Origin: Bugula neritina
Lineage: Eukaryota > Bryozoa > Gymnolaemata > Cheilostomatida > Bugulidae
NCBI GenBank assembly: GCA_964035545.1
Contig: OZ037769.1
Span: forward strand, 13,010,633-13,074,632
Direction of reading: 5' to 3'
Length of the DNA: 64,000 nucleotides
Part shown: positions 11,801-24,156 of the stretch, in pieces
Position numbering within the stretch: the stretch's first letter is position 1
Layout: each line of letters begins with the position of its first letter
Notes under the pieces: generated by a model
Seen by the model: only the letters and a program-made list of their open reading frames with translations
What the model was told of the DNA's origin: nothing
Database searches by the model: none
Translations under genes and position numbers: made by a program

Positions 11801-13080
11801 CTGCATGGCTGGTATAAGCTGGCTGCTCTTTGGTTTGGGAAAGGAAAGAGAACCTGGCGCACCAGTTTGAAAATAGTTGTGGCCGAACAGCTGCTCTTTG
11901 GGCCAGTTATTCTCACCTCCTTCTTTCTTAGCTCAGGTTTGTTGGTCTGTCGCCACTCATTGTCCCGATGTTTAAGTTTAAGTTAAATCGTAGCAGATGT
12001 GGTTGCTGGTGTGTGGAGCTATACATTAGACATACACATTCAGGTTTTAAGGTGATGGGACTTGTTGGGCAGCCATTTAATACAACTTTAAAACGTTAAT
12101 TATTTGGGTTGTAAATGATTTTTGCTCCCGTGGCATTGAGTACATTTTGGTGCCTACTTGATGGGTTGACATCATAGCAACATAATAAATAAGTGAGTTA
12201 TACAAAGTTAAGGGCGTAGTGCACTATCTGCTGTGATGGCTGTATTGTCAGTTTACTCTCCACGTTTTGTTGGCTTCCAATCAAAAGGAACACCTGTTTT
12301 ACAAGTGATAATGGAAGTTTTAACCTTCTACTTTTCCTCTATTAATGTTTTGCACATAAGATGCGATATATTATTATTTGATTCACATAAGATCAAATAT
12401 TATAGTTATCCCTGGGAGAACCTTTGATTGAGAGGGTTTTATAAACAGGCTAAGGACTTGTTTTTTCTTGTGGCAAAGAAGCAATTATGACTGAATGCTC
12501 TTCCTAACATCACTAATGGCCTTTACTGAGAGTCAAACCACTGACTTAGTGTTAGATAAGGCAGTGCCCTAACCACTAGTTACTACACCATAACTGCTCC
12601 CTTATACACCTAAACTGTAATATATTGTTTATACACATAAGATATATAATCTATTTATATGATTTATCTACCTAAGATATAATATAATATGTACTATACA
12701 CATATGATGTATTTTATGGTTTAGCTGAGAGCTATTTCGGCTATAGAATTTATTAGCATAAGAAATGTATGTCTATTTGGTTATTTTCAGGCCTTCTGAT
12801 GGGAGATAATGTGGATAACATAAAGAAGGAAATCAGATACAAACTACCCACAACTTACATGACGTCGTGCATGTTCTTTCCTTTAGTCAATTTTATCAAT
12901 CATTTGTTTATACCTTTCCACTTCAAGATCACTTACCAGGCAACCGTCTCGTTCATCTGGAGTAACTTTTTATGCTTTGTTAAAGAGAAACGACTAACTG
13001 AGCCAGCAAGTGGTAATGAAATAGCAAATCTACCAGGTAGCCAACCAATCACAGCTAGGGTATCAAATCAAGACTCATAA
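8886..13080 (+). CDS. MPV17L: MPV17/PMP22-family membrane protein, MPV17L-like
   Basis: Four exons in consistent phase: 8886-8925, 11181-11251, 11753-11936 and 12791-13080, giving 194 residues (human MPV17L is about 196). The start is the ATG opening MIRSWMMKYPLIT, the usual N-terminal W..Y..PL.T of the family. Exon 2 gives YGGVWTASSITQQ, in place of the family's GD.I.Q segment. Exon 3 has APLLHGWY, the family GP..H.WY signature. Exon 4 has FFPLVNFINHLFIPFHFK, the family WP..Q..NF..VP...R signature, with several conserved Trp/Gln replaced, and a polar 30-residue tail. Four membrane segments are expected, in the mitochondrial inner or peroxisomal membrane, with a proposed role in reactive-oxygen or metabolite handling. 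Intron 1 is filled by a 23-bp minisatellite that runs into the exon 2 acceptor. The exon 2 donor GAA|GTAGAT is weak but is the one that keeps phase. Confidence 0.82.
9231..11180. repeat. 23-bp minisatellite, about 84 copies, ending exactly at the exon 2 acceptor
   Basis: The unit is GTATATAGTGTAATATATT followed by GTAG, GCAG or ATAG. The last copy ends ATTATAG at 11180, which is the acceptor of exon 2 of the MPV17-like gene, and exon 2 itself starts GTAT like the next repeat would. Three variant types (TTGTAG, TTGCAG, TTATAG) are mixed through the array, all keeping an acceptor-like AG before GTAT. More degenerate copies lie at about 9,070-9,230. Open frames inside it are repeat artefacts. 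Confidence 0.95.
12405..12605 (-). mobile_element. tRNA-derived SINE, family A, in intron 3 of the MPV17-like gene
   Basis: On the minus strand it has a tRNA-like head with a degenerate A box and B box around 12,525-12,595, then a body ending in the family's 'dispersed CCATCAGGGGTTTCTCACAG' type tail, here degraded. It aligns by eye with copies at about 25.0, 30.2, 49.7 and 52.2 kb. Confidence 0.75.
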
Positions 13081-16000
13081 TATGATAATGTTATTAGGTA
13101 ATATATAGTGAATTATAGTCTTTATAGTTGTTTTATGTGGTGTTAGAGAACTTTTTCTGCTTTTTGCTCATATCACAACAGCCGTGCCGAAGATTGCAAT
13201 ATTACGTCATGTTTTGTAACATCATCCACTAGTTGTATTTTTGTATCGGGAGTAATGTTTTAATATATGATATTCTCTTATTTTCATAAAAGTTTTGTTA
13301 ATGCATTTTTGTAACTATTGTGCAATCACACATTCCTTGTACAAGGAAATGAGTTGCACATTTTCCTGCACAAACCTCTTGTTCTGAAATATGACTTGTA
13401 CAAGCTGTCATTCTATCGTTTCGCATAGAGTGATGGCATTGCTTGCTGTCCACATTGGTGTAAACATGTGTGTGTTATATAGGTAAAACTGGTAAGTGAT
13501 GCCAACAACTTTTGTGATGGAAAACTAGCTGGGAGTTATCTACTTTTCTAGATAGGAAATTTTTTCATGTTATATCAAGCTCATTTATAAAATATTTTAC
13601 TATTTTTGAAATTTCACATCTTTATGTCTTTCCTGGCAAAATTGTATTTATTTTTTAAAAAATGCTTTTCAATTGTTGAATGTAGGAAATTTTAGAATTT
13701 ATGGTGAGATCTATAGAGCTTTTATGGCATATTTTAATATTTAAAGTTGTGTTTAGTCTCAGTTTTGTTTTATTTTTATTGAAACAATACAATACAAATG
13801 ACTCATAAAAAATAACATGCTTGTCCTTTCTTTGAACTTATTCTATATTTTACATTTGCATGAGACAAGCTAATTAAGATATAAACTCGATTGTTACAGT
13901 CTCAGCTGTCTAAAGGTAAAATAGAAGAAACTAATAGGTTGATAAGTCGCAATAAATATTATTACTTATTGATCACTCGTATTCAAATAATATAACTGCA
14001 GCATCTGGTCATGTATCTTACTGAGACTAAGATATACTTTTAATCTTTCTCAATGCAGATCTTTGATACTGTAAGCATGGCAGAAGTATTTAGCACTGCA
14101 TGTTGTCTTTGTTCATTTATTGGTCAGCATTTGTAAACTCTGTATATATAATAACCATTTCATGGTTTAAGAGATAAATCTTTTTGGTGGCACTAAAAAA
14201 CATGCTTCAAGTTTTGCTGTTGATTTTTGTAACTATTTGCATAGAAATTTGCATGTTTTCCTTTTATTTCGAATAAACATAGCCTATTTAACATTTTTCA
14301 GAAGCCAGCTCAGTGTTGTCTTCCTATAATAAAAAAAACATTCAATATCTCTGTGGCTGCTTTATTTATCACCTCGTGTATAGGAGTTGTTTTCTTCAAA
14401 GTTGATACAGTTTTATCATATAGGCTACGCAATATTTTATAATAATATATATTTCATGTTTCCACAAATTAAAATACACACAGTTCTGATATGTTGTAAA
14501 ATACTGCATATGATGGTAAAATGTTGTCCAGAATGTGTCCTCTTTAATCAATATTCAACAACATTTAATTGTATTTTTTTTGTTCGGTACAAACACAAAG
14601 AATGAACATTATAAGTATTTTAATTAGCATATAAATAAGGTGTAAGTTATAAGTGCAAACAAATAACCTCAAATCTGTCAGAAAATATTTTATAGGCAAC
14701 ACTCGACATATTCATTTCTGCTATTGCAAATTATGTAGACACCATAATAATATATCTACATAAACAAATGCAGCTTTGTAGCAAATATTGCTTGATTTGG
14801 TGAAATTAAAGATAAAGTGTTGAAATTAAATTAAATATATGCTTAACTATTCCATAGCGACTTAGACTGTTCATAATAGTTTAGCACATAAATTTCAGAG
14901 TTTTTAGTATCTAAAACTGATTTAATATTTTTATTATCTGCACTTTAGAATTATAGCCTTTTGGCAGACTTGTCAATGAATTTGTGGATTAAGGCTGTAC
15001 AAATTTTGTTTGTTGCAAAAGTTTTCCAGCCATAAAGCTGAACATTTTTTATAACTTTAGGTAAATGCTGCTGTTACGCAATTTCATGTATACCTATGGT
15101 TATTTAAACTAACAATATATATTTGTAGTGGCAAATTTTATTGTTAATAACCTGTTATGAGGGTAACCTAAGAAACTGATGTTTTAAGTCACTGAGATAA
15201 TAATTATCAGTTATACACACTAAACTCTATAACGAAAGAGTTTAGTATGTACCACTTCAGTTCTTTATAAACAGCACATCCACTTCGATCCTTTTATTTC
15301 ACCTTTCACATGATAAAACCACAAAATATTGCTTATAGTGATTCAGGGGCTACTTAATTTCACACACTGATTGTGTGTAATTGGTTAGAGGCCAAGTTAA
15401 ACCCACACTTGATGTCACAATAAATGCAGTTCAGAGTTATGCTCTCTTACACCAATATATTTCTAAACTCCTTTTTCTCCAGTAAATGTAAGTTATTACT
15501 TAATAATTTAAGTTACAGTTTCAAGCAAAAATACAAATAAATAGTTTACTATAACAGGATGTAAAACTCATCTGCTATAAATAATGCATTTCTAATTAAA
15601 TAGTTTCGCTTGGCTAACTTTCGGCTAAATTGTAAATTGAAAGTTACATTACGTACTAATAATAACATGTTTTGTCAGATTTATTAATGTTTTGTAAATA
15701 GTTCTCACTCACATGATTCTAGTCATTATTTAAGAATCCTTGATGGGAGGGTTTGTTTAAAGCAGGTAAGGGTTTTATCTGTGATAGGCACATGCTATGC
15801 ATAGATCCTATAATATTATTTTATTGTATTACTTTCCAATACCATGTGTGCTGTACTTGACAGCATGTGTGAAGTGCATTACATATAGCCAATGTAGCAG
15901 ATGTCATTTTAGCATATGCTATGCACATATCTACATTATAAAAATATTCAAATAGACAGTATTAATTAAATATATAAGCAGAATATAGAATGGCCAGGCA

Positions 16001-16380
16001 TAGTTACTGCCACTGCATGATGGAATAGTTACATAAGATATAGATTACGCAATCAACAGGATGCATGTGCAACAAATGACTCTGCGTTTTGGTTTAGGAG
16101 ATAAAAGAAATAAGGAAACCATCATTTTTCTCTGCTATTATCTTGCATTTAAAATGCTTAGCTTGATATTTAAATAATATACTGCCATATTGCATCCTTG
16201 ATGAGTGCCTGCATTCAATATAAATTCAGTAACGCATTGTTCACTTAGGTTGAGATATTTACTTATAAAAGTAGAATACTTAATTCTATGATTGCAGCAC
16301 AACGTAATAATAATCCCCATAATATATTGAAAAGATTTTCTATCATTACCCCAAGACTCTATTCGTAGTCATATACAAGC
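13081..16380. other. Gene-free AT-rich interval
   Basis: Contains the 3' flank of the MPV17-like gene, then AT-rich DNA without a supported exon. A perfect 10-bp stem (ACTAAACTCT at 15219 and its complement at 15237) forms a small hairpin. At about 15,733-15,790 there is a short piece resembling the tail of the family A SINE on the minus strand. Nothing else was seen. Confidence 0.45.
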
Positions 16381-16399
16381 CGTGGCTATTAAAATTATC

Positions 16400-16725
16400 A
16401 GTATTGTTCGAGCAACACAATGCGGCTTGGCAAGTATTGACAAGAACGTGTTATTATGCGTCATGCAGTAGGCACCAGCCATTCACAGCAACGCAAAAGT
16501 CTATTGAATAGATTGGCAAGTAGGTCTCGTGCTTGTCGTTTAGTAAAGTTAGTAGTAGTGACAGCGAGTGGCAGGTGTGTGACCGTGCTGTGGTATCCAG
16601 GAATTTACTATCGCCCAGCTCTACAATTCCGCCCTAAAAACAGCATACATCGCTAGACACGCATTGTTGAACATCACTTATTAATGTGATCATTGCAAAA
16701 GGATTATGATCTTAAACTGCAGTTG
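16400..16725 (+). promoter_or_regulatory. Possible promoter-proximal 5' UTR exon of the tail-anchored protein gene
   Basis: A relatively GC-richer block with CpGs, unlike its surroundings, that ends in a strong donor (CAGTTG|GTAAGTG) at 16725. The next acceptor-bearing exon on this strand is 19503, whose first 26 bases are untranslated and so need an upstream noncoding exon. The short open frame at 16456-16656 has no recognisable features. The link to 19503 is an inference; transcript data would settle it. Confidence 0.3.
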
Positions 16726-16923
16726 GTAAGTGTAGTTTATGTAGAATTGTAATTTATATGGTATAAATTTAAAATATTTGTAGTTACACTTTTCCTAAAG
16801 ATTTATTAACATAACCATTATCATTATGTAGGCATTTGATATTCATATAGTCCTCAAATATAAATAATGGTGTACAACCTTTTAGCCCCACCAACTATTT
16901 TTACCAAAATACTGGCTGCAAAT

Positions 16924-16940
16924 GGGGGGGGGGGGGGGAG
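16924..16940. repeat. Poly-G run
   Basis: An uninterrupted run of about 16-17 G followed by AGGG; it could form a G-quadruplex and is a likely length-variable and assembly-error-prone site. Confidence 0.9.
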
Positions 16941-17256
16941 GGTCAACTCCTAGTCTTTTTAACCTGATGTCAAATTGAAATATTATTCTGTGTTGGTTTC
17001 TGTAGCTATGACATCATAGAGAAAGTGAAGCTAAAACTGACGCCTGAAAAAGTTTTAATTTAGAAATTGAACATTGCAGTGGTTTGTTTTGTTTACAAGT
17101 TTGCCAATCTGCCTAAACATACCTTTCAACAACATCTAACATTTTAAGGATCACATATTGACTCAAGCTAATAACTAATAAGCCGTGTGTCTTGTGGATG
17201 CAAATTCAGCATTTATTTGTATATAATGAGGCAAACCAGCTTCAAGTTTTAAAGAA

Positions 17257-17438
17257 TTAAAGTATTACTAAGTTATAAATTAGTAATGATAGTAGAACTA
17301 TGCAGGTGGTCAACCATTCGGTACCTGTTGCCATATTGTATGACTCATTGTTGTGGCCATACTCTACATCTGACTCATCTTCAACAAATTTCCTTCTCCA
17401 CCTTTCACCTAATAGCTCATCCTTACTCCACCATTTCC
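17257..17438 (-). CDS. Possible terminal exon with a C-terminal membrane segment
   Basis: On the minus strand an acceptor-like GTTATACAG precedes 60 codons ending in a stop at 17257-17259. The frame is charged and Trp-rich at the start (GKWWSKDELLGERWRRKF), then acidic/Asn-rich, then a hydrophobic end (CIVLLSLLIYNLVIL) that could be a tail anchor. I do not recognise a family and found no convincing upstream exon. It lies inside the presumed first intron of the opposite-strand gene at 19503. It may be chance. Confidence 0.25.
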
Positions 17439-18779
17439 CTGTATAACATATCACATAGATAGTAACTAGTACCACATGAAATTTAGTTTCTCCATTTTTG
17501 GTCGAAGTTGAAGTTTAAAATATTTGAGTTTTGTTTGTAATTTAGACTACAAGTTTTTCAATAGTTATAGTTTGCAAATTCTCTCCAGCCTTCCTTGTTT
17601 CAAAGCCATGACCTTCCCAGAGTGCTCCAGCAGAGATATCTTCATAGTTACAGTGCTTTACTTGCCTAGCCTAAGTGTTCAAGTAATTGTTTTGAGTCAA
17701 AGTAAGGCTAAAACCTTCATCACTATATTTTTAAACCCTATTTTACTAAAAAAGCCTAAAGTTCTGCTCGTACTTTTAAATTTTATTTTCTTCATGGAAA
17801 TGGCTTGTTAAGTTGGTAACAGTTGAGGTATTGGCTACTTTTATATGAGTAAAGTACTATTTCAATGCCTGTTACATAACATAGGGCTTTAATTCAATGC
17901 CCACAGTAATATACTATGCTTGGTTCTTTGTTCCATGAAATCTACTAACAACTTTAGCTTGGATTTGTCTCTTATAAAAGCATTTGATAATTTTGATAAA
18001 AAATATTTTTATGCAGGCTATTACTATTTACTGTTGTATTTAAATAATTAATTACAATATTATTGTTACTCTATAAAATCTATGCCTGACTCACTTATTT
18101 ATAGGTCAATGCCATTTTTAGTGTAGCACAGCTGGAAAGTTTTCCAGTGTATTTTGTAGGAAGATAACACTAAGTTGACACGGTTATAAGCTAGTAAATA
18201 CATAGTGACATAATGTATAGTAACTATATAGTATATAGTGTTATCAATATAATATCCTATATAGACTGCACTATGAAACCTGATAAGATAGAGAGAATTG
18301 TAAACACTAAAGGCATTATCAAAGCTTAGTCATGTAATAACGTAATATGATTAGTGTTCAACTTTACTGAGAGATATTAGACTTAGTGCAGCAGGGGTAT
18401 ACAGTGAGGCTGGCATTAGACACCACCCTTAGGACTAGACTCTCAGAACACAAGGCACCGTTAGGACCATAGATCACTATACGTACCCCAGTTAGCTGTT
18501 CTTGAAGCAAAGAGGGTGACCAGTGTTGAAAATACGTAATGGTCATGTTCAATTTCAACAGTTTTGGAAAGTGACTAGCTGTTAATTTAACAGTCATTTT
18601 CAAAATTTTATGGCCACTCGTATGTTAAAATAAGAAATCTAACTTCTTTGTAAACAGTAAATAAATGCCAAAGCCGTTGAAAGTTCACGTAATACGAACA
18701 TTAGGCAGGATACGTTCACAATCTCCATTCTTCTGAAGAATTCTGATTGGTAAGTGTGTTTCAATGGGATTGTGTATCT

Positions 18780-18925
18780 CGTAACACTGAGAGGTAGTTA
18801 GACATCAGCTGGGAGCACAGATGCCCTTCCTGACGTCACAAATGCCCCTGCAGAGAATTGAGCTAGTTGCCTAGCACTTAATAATCCAGGGTTGTAACCA
18901 CTAGATTAGGCTGATTCCAGGATAT
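18780..18925 (-). mobile_element. Degenerate tRNA-derived SINE fragment, different from family A
   Basis: On the minus strand a tRNA-like head (CTAATCTAGTGGTTAC as A box region) is followed by a body ending GACGTCAGGAAGGGCATC. The body differs from the other SINE copies, though the 'AGGAAGGGCAT' stretch resembles their 'AGGAAGAGCAT' stretch, so it may be an older relative. Confidence 0.5.
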
Positions 18926-19528
18926 TTATTGCTTGTTGCTTTAACTTGAGTCACATGAGTTGTACAACCTGCAATAACTACTAATAAACAAAAAGTTTTG
19001 AGGGTCACTTGCTGGTGGGTTATTGAAGCCCCACCCTGAGTAATAACAACTATAATCCACCACTGGAAAATGTGGTGCAGTGCTGGTCACGTGACATTGG
19101 AGTATGAGTCATAGCATGACCTCATAAGCCACGCCCTCAAAACAAAACAGTACCAGAGCCTCTTTCTACATTGCCTAGTAGAATATTGGCTGTAGTTTTA
19201 TACCCTCAAAGTTGGCAAGAAATGCATTTGCATAACTGAAACAAGAGGCCCCTTTACAAAGTAGAGAAGTATTGATGTATTTTTGAATAAATGTTAGCTA
19301 ATGAACCATAAAATATGCGAACAGTCCGCTGTATTGAAGTCAATACAAGTGATACTAGTTTGGCATTTCTACTATGACTTCTGATTAAACTGGCTACAAA
19401 ACTGAATATAAATGAACTATTTTGAGTGGTTTGTATACATGAAAATTTATTTTAAGCTATTACAATTTTAAATCATTACACTTACTGTATAACTGTGTGT
19501 AGGTGATGGACACTTAGAGAATTACAAG

Positions 19529-22500
19529 ATGGAGATGTCCAACGCTGCCAATGCTGCCTCCAGGTCCAGTCTGACCATAGAGAGACACTATGTACCTCGG
19601 ACAGCACCTCGTGTAACTAGGACTAGCACGCTGGATAGCCAAGAAGATAGTGGCCCCGGAATACCTACTAGCAGGTACTCGCCCTCTGTGAAGAGACAGT
19701 TACCTAGTCCCGGGCCATCTTCTGTCAACTCCCATTCGCCGAATGGTTACGTAGCAGACTACTCTGTATCAGAGGTAAGTATATTGTATACTGTAATACA
19801 ACATACTACATCAGAGGTAAGTATATTATATACTGTAATACAACATACTACTCTGTATCAGAGGTAAGTATATTATATACTGCAATACAACATACTACAT
19901 CAGAGGTAAGTATTAATGCCAGAACCAAGTACTAGTCAAGTATATATGAACGTGTAGCTCATTTTCCTTGCTACTTGTAAATACTGAAAATTCAATGAAC
20001 TTCAAACAAAATTCATAATTGCAACATATTTTTTTCTGCAGGTTTCCTCTCTTACCGGCAGCATTTCTTCTATGCCAAGGCGGCAGCACCTCGACCCCTC
20101 CCAGCTGCCGTATTCTAGCAGGTATATTCCTGAGAGTGGAGACTCTGGTATGTACAGTGCCAGGGTCCGGGGATATCCCAGTTCCGTTTCCACTTACGCC
20201 GACACTGATATAGACTCTGTTACGGGAGATCAGGAAAGTCGGTATAAAGGTGAACTTTTCCAGCCAAACATGGCGCCTACAGCTGCCCCTAGAATATCGC
20301 AAAAAGATGTTAGACAAATGTATGGCGAGGTACATCCTAAAAACTTACTCCCAAAGGATTTGCCGACGCCCTCTAGTGGCGACGAACTCGAAACAATGAG
20401 TGACGCATCCATTCCCTCATTTACAGACGTACCTCGAGCTCGACCACGCGCCAGCCTTCGTAGAAAGAAGCTGGCTCAAATAAACAGCGGGTTCCTAAGT
20501 GATGACGACGCGAGTGTATCTAGTCAACTGGACAGATCTAAATCTCTGCCCAGAGGTATTCTTAAAAATAACTCGACTGATATATCGGATGCGGAGTCAC
20601 TCGCGACGGGTAGTAACTTCAAACGGACGCTGAGTGGCCGCACGGTCCGGTTTCAGCACAACGACAAGGCCAGGACTATCGCTAAGAAGGTCATAGACTA
20701 CGACAAGCTGGACAGAGAGGCTGACAGCGCAGACGGCAGCTCAAAGAAAAAGAAAAACAAAACCAGCAGCAGCTCGGATCCCTTCTCTGTGATGAAGCCT
20801 GTCGGCATCAAACCGGCTAGAAATGACCCTAAAAGGTCGTCTAGTCGAAGCAGTCAGCGAGGCAGCAAACAAGGGCGACAATCACGATCTTCCTCCAGAG
20901 ACAGGTCCAGGTAAACACTAATGAAATTTCATCACTTATACTTGTTTGTAAATAAGTTGGGGAAATACAATATAAGTTAGTGGAGTATAATAGCGGTAGG
21001 CATAAATGGGTGAAGGTTTCCTCAGCTTTGTGGTGGTTTCCAATTAGAAGTTCTAAACCTGCAGCTCTAAGAACCTGCGGAGCTTCTTTGTCGAGAGTTT
21101 CTAGTGCCGCTGAGGCCAGAAGCTCTAGATTCTAGAATGTTCACACAGTCATAGTGAACTATTCTGTTAGCCAAATGTAAAATGGGGGTTAGAAAAGTTT
21201 GGTACCTAATTTCGTACTTCTACACTTTTTACTTGTTTTATAAAAAAACTGAAACTTTTATTATCTTTGGACTTTCAAGACTTCAAGTCTTTGGACTTGT
21301 ACAATTTTGGAAATAAATTCACATTAACATTAGTCCTACAACTGGAAACACTGCAAGACAATCAGCTTAAACCTTTACTGAAAATGTGAGAATATAAATA
21401 TCTATGTTTGATAAAGAATTAAATAGAAATGCTATAGTTATTCTTGTAATGATATATAGATTTTTAATTGTTAATTCTCTTTATTTTTCAAACATTTTTT
21501 TACCAACTATATATCATTATATCAGAATTATTCTTTCTAGTTAATTTCATTATTCCTATGGTAAAAAGTAATGCATAGTATGCAGTGATAATGCATAAAT
21601 ATTCTATATGAAATGTCACGAGTAAATGTAGTTGCTGTTGTAAGAAAAGCTAACATTATAGAGCATGAAAAATGTCTAAAAGTTACACAATGTTTATTGC
21701 CTTTTTAGCTCAGGGGTTTTGGTCACTGTTTTTCATGTGACCCCTATATAATATTATATATACCTGATCATGTCGGAGTTGAATGTTGTATGCATTCAAA
21801 AGGGTATAAATATGGTGATTAGATTTGAAAAGCCATAAACTTTAATTATGTAACAATCAAATGATTTTATGACCCACAGAAAAGTTAGTAAATTTAGTGT
21901 CACCCTGGAACTTTAAAGCATACTCTCAGTCCGACTGTCACTAGTGACTAATATGACTCAACTTGACTATTAACAATCCATTTAGATATTTGTTTATCGT
22001 TTCATAAACAAACCATAACTGACTCACATTTAACCTGAATTTATGAGATTACAAGCTGTAAATCTTCAAGAAACCTTAGCTGAAGCAGAGGTTGTGGTGT
22101 TACTCTGAGATTTTCATTCTAAAATAGCATCTATAAAAGAAATTGATAGGAGTTTTATAGAGCTTAGGCTACATTAGCTTACAATTCCCACTTGTTTCTA
22201 ACTGCTTGGAACTTGCATAATTATTACATTTGGGAATCAGGGCTCAAAGTATATCAATTGAATGTCACATATTTTAGACATGGTTCCATGAACAGAGGGC
22301 AACGTGCGGGGTCGGGGAGAGGCCGATCTTCCTCAGTAGACAGCAAGAAGCGTTCTTCATTGGCGGAGAGATCAAAGAAGGAACCATCAGTATCCGTGAG
22401 TGGAGAAGATGTGAAGATAGATGTAAGTGGAATATAGCACATAATATAATATACACTGCGTTTCCATTACTTCGCATTATGCGAATCAATGCTGTACATT

Positions 22501-23130
22501 ATGAATTTATGGTTGCAATTTGCTTGAGCCTATAGTTGTGATTTCATTCGATGCAACTGTTTTCAAGCATCGAATGAAAAATCCATCCGTGTAATTTGAA
22601 GCTTCAAAAAGTAACAATGCTTTCTCTACTCTTAGCAGTGAATTTTGATTAACAACTTTGTGAGTAGTCTAGTGCTAATAAATGATTCAATAACCTCCAG
22701 AACAAATTACAGACTAGATTGACCTGTAATGGCGTGTTAAAGTAGAAGTGATTGAGCAGTTAGACAGTAATATACTTATAATTTTATACATTGCATTAAT
22801 ATATTTTGTATTTTTAACTGATATTTTTATAGCATAGCATATTTTATTTTCCATGTAACAACTAAAGTAGTATATCTTGTGGAATTAAGTTCATTTCATT
22901 ACAATCACTCATTTCACCTAATATATATTTTTTAGATACCTGAAAGTAACTCGAAGCCAAAGTCTAAGAGTTTGATGCAAGATTTGGTTCAACAGCATTC
23001 AGAGAGGCGAACGAAACCTCGAGACACTCAGAAAGTAATAAAGTGGGCTCTGATTATAGGTGTGCCTGCAGTACTGGTGGTGATAGTGATAGCTGTTATT
23101 GTAGCAGTGTCACTCACTGGGGGTATTTAA
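19529..23130 (+). CDS. Ser/Arg-rich tail-anchored protein of unknown function
   Basis: Coding exons 19529-19774, 20042-20910, 22278-22422 and 22936-23130 join in phase to 484 residues; the first exon starts at acceptor 19502 and holds 26 bases of 5' UTR. The ATG opens MEMSNAANAASRSSL. Most of the protein is predicted disordered, rich in Ser, Arg, Asp and Pro. Around residue 280-290 SGRTVRFQHNDKA carries an RVxF-type motif (RTVRF), a possible protein phosphatase 1 dock. A Lys run and SSSRDRSR-type stretch follow. The C-terminus is one hydrophobic span (WALIIGVPAVLVVIVIAVIV) ending a few residues before the stop, so it should be tail-anchored with the bulk in the cytosol or nucleoplasm. I do not recognise the family. 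Its exon 1 donor occurs in four copies. It is convergent with MTHFS. Confidence 0.75.
19757..19915 (+). repeat. Four-copy tandem repeat of an exon-intron junction
   Basis: The end of coding exon 1 (TCAGAG|GTAAGTAT) recurs three times downstream, giving donor sites at 19774|19775, 19816|19817, 19863|19864 and 19905|19906. Spacing is 42, 47 and 42 bp. Copies 1 and 3 carry TACTCTGTATCAGAG and copies 2 and 4 the shorter TACATCAGAG. Use of the second donor would add 14 codons in frame without a stop; the third and fourth shift frame. Confidence 0.9.
22542..22579. repeat. 13-bp perfect hairpin in an intron
   Basis: TTTCATTCGATGC and its exact complement GCATCGAATGAAA are separated by 12 bases. The surrounding sequence beginning near 22,455 (CTGCGTTTCCATTAC) resembles ends of some MITEs, so this may be the core of a decayed element, but no matching second end was found. 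Confidence 0.5.
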
Positions 23131-24156
23131 GTTCCATCTATAAGTATTAAAAGCTGTCACATCTTCTGAAGTACAGTAGAGACTTTAGCTGATATACCAG
23201 CAGAGCAAACAGCGGGACGCTACCCAGAGTTTCTACGATGTAGTTCTACTGTAGATAGTCATTAAGCTACACACTCGCATATCATTACTGCAGCTAGTAC
23301 CAATATATTGAGAGCTGTACTGTATAATTTACAGCTACCAAATATTACGGGGTCTGAGCTGGCAACTGTTTTATATTGGTTTTCAAATACTACGTTTATT
23401 TTTATTATAAGCATTCCGGTTTTTATTTTGGCAAGTGTTGCATACGTCTGCAACTGCCTTGCCCACAGCATGCATATTTAATGATATAATATCTCTTATT
23501 GTAAAGGCAATGAATAACATACATTTCAATATCATTTTAGTATCTACATTCCAATCTTGTTTCTATATACTTACTGTATAGACAGTATACTATTATACAA
23601 TATACACTTTTATGTTATAATTTTGTGTAAAGTTAGTATTACATGACTATTATGCATTAATGCATTCCATTTTGTTATTATATTAGACATTGCAAGGCTT
23701 TCTTTGATTTCAGCCTAATAAATGATATATTGCATAACTAAAATAAAAAATATATATTTGAAAAATGCTATGTATAGGTAGTTTGACTATTTAATGTGAA
23801 TTAGACTAAAAACAAAATATTTAAAAAATAAACAGTTTAGCATTATGTAATGCATAGATGTGACACGGCACAGTATAAAATAACCATATTTTATAAAGAC
23901 GCAACGTTGTGAAGTATCAAGGAATGAAAAATCATTGTAGTGTAAGAAACTTGTCTCAAAAATTAGTCATATACAAATATTATATGCATGCACAATGATA
24001 CTATATCTAAAATTCGGAATTGTGAAAATAAACAAGCTATTAATTCAAAATGCTGCGCAGCACCGATATTAAAGTTATAAAAAGCACAACATCGGAGTTG
24101 TCTACTTATATATTGAAAGTATATAACACGGGTAGTGCAACTCCTAATAAAACGTT
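23131..24156. other. Convergent 3' flanks of the tail-anchored gene and MTHFS
   Basis: AT-rich DNA with candidate poly(A) signals (AATAAA-like words near 23,715 and 24,147 on suitable strands). No additional exon was supported; the frame at 23262-23471 on the minus strand has no coding features. Confidence 0.4.
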
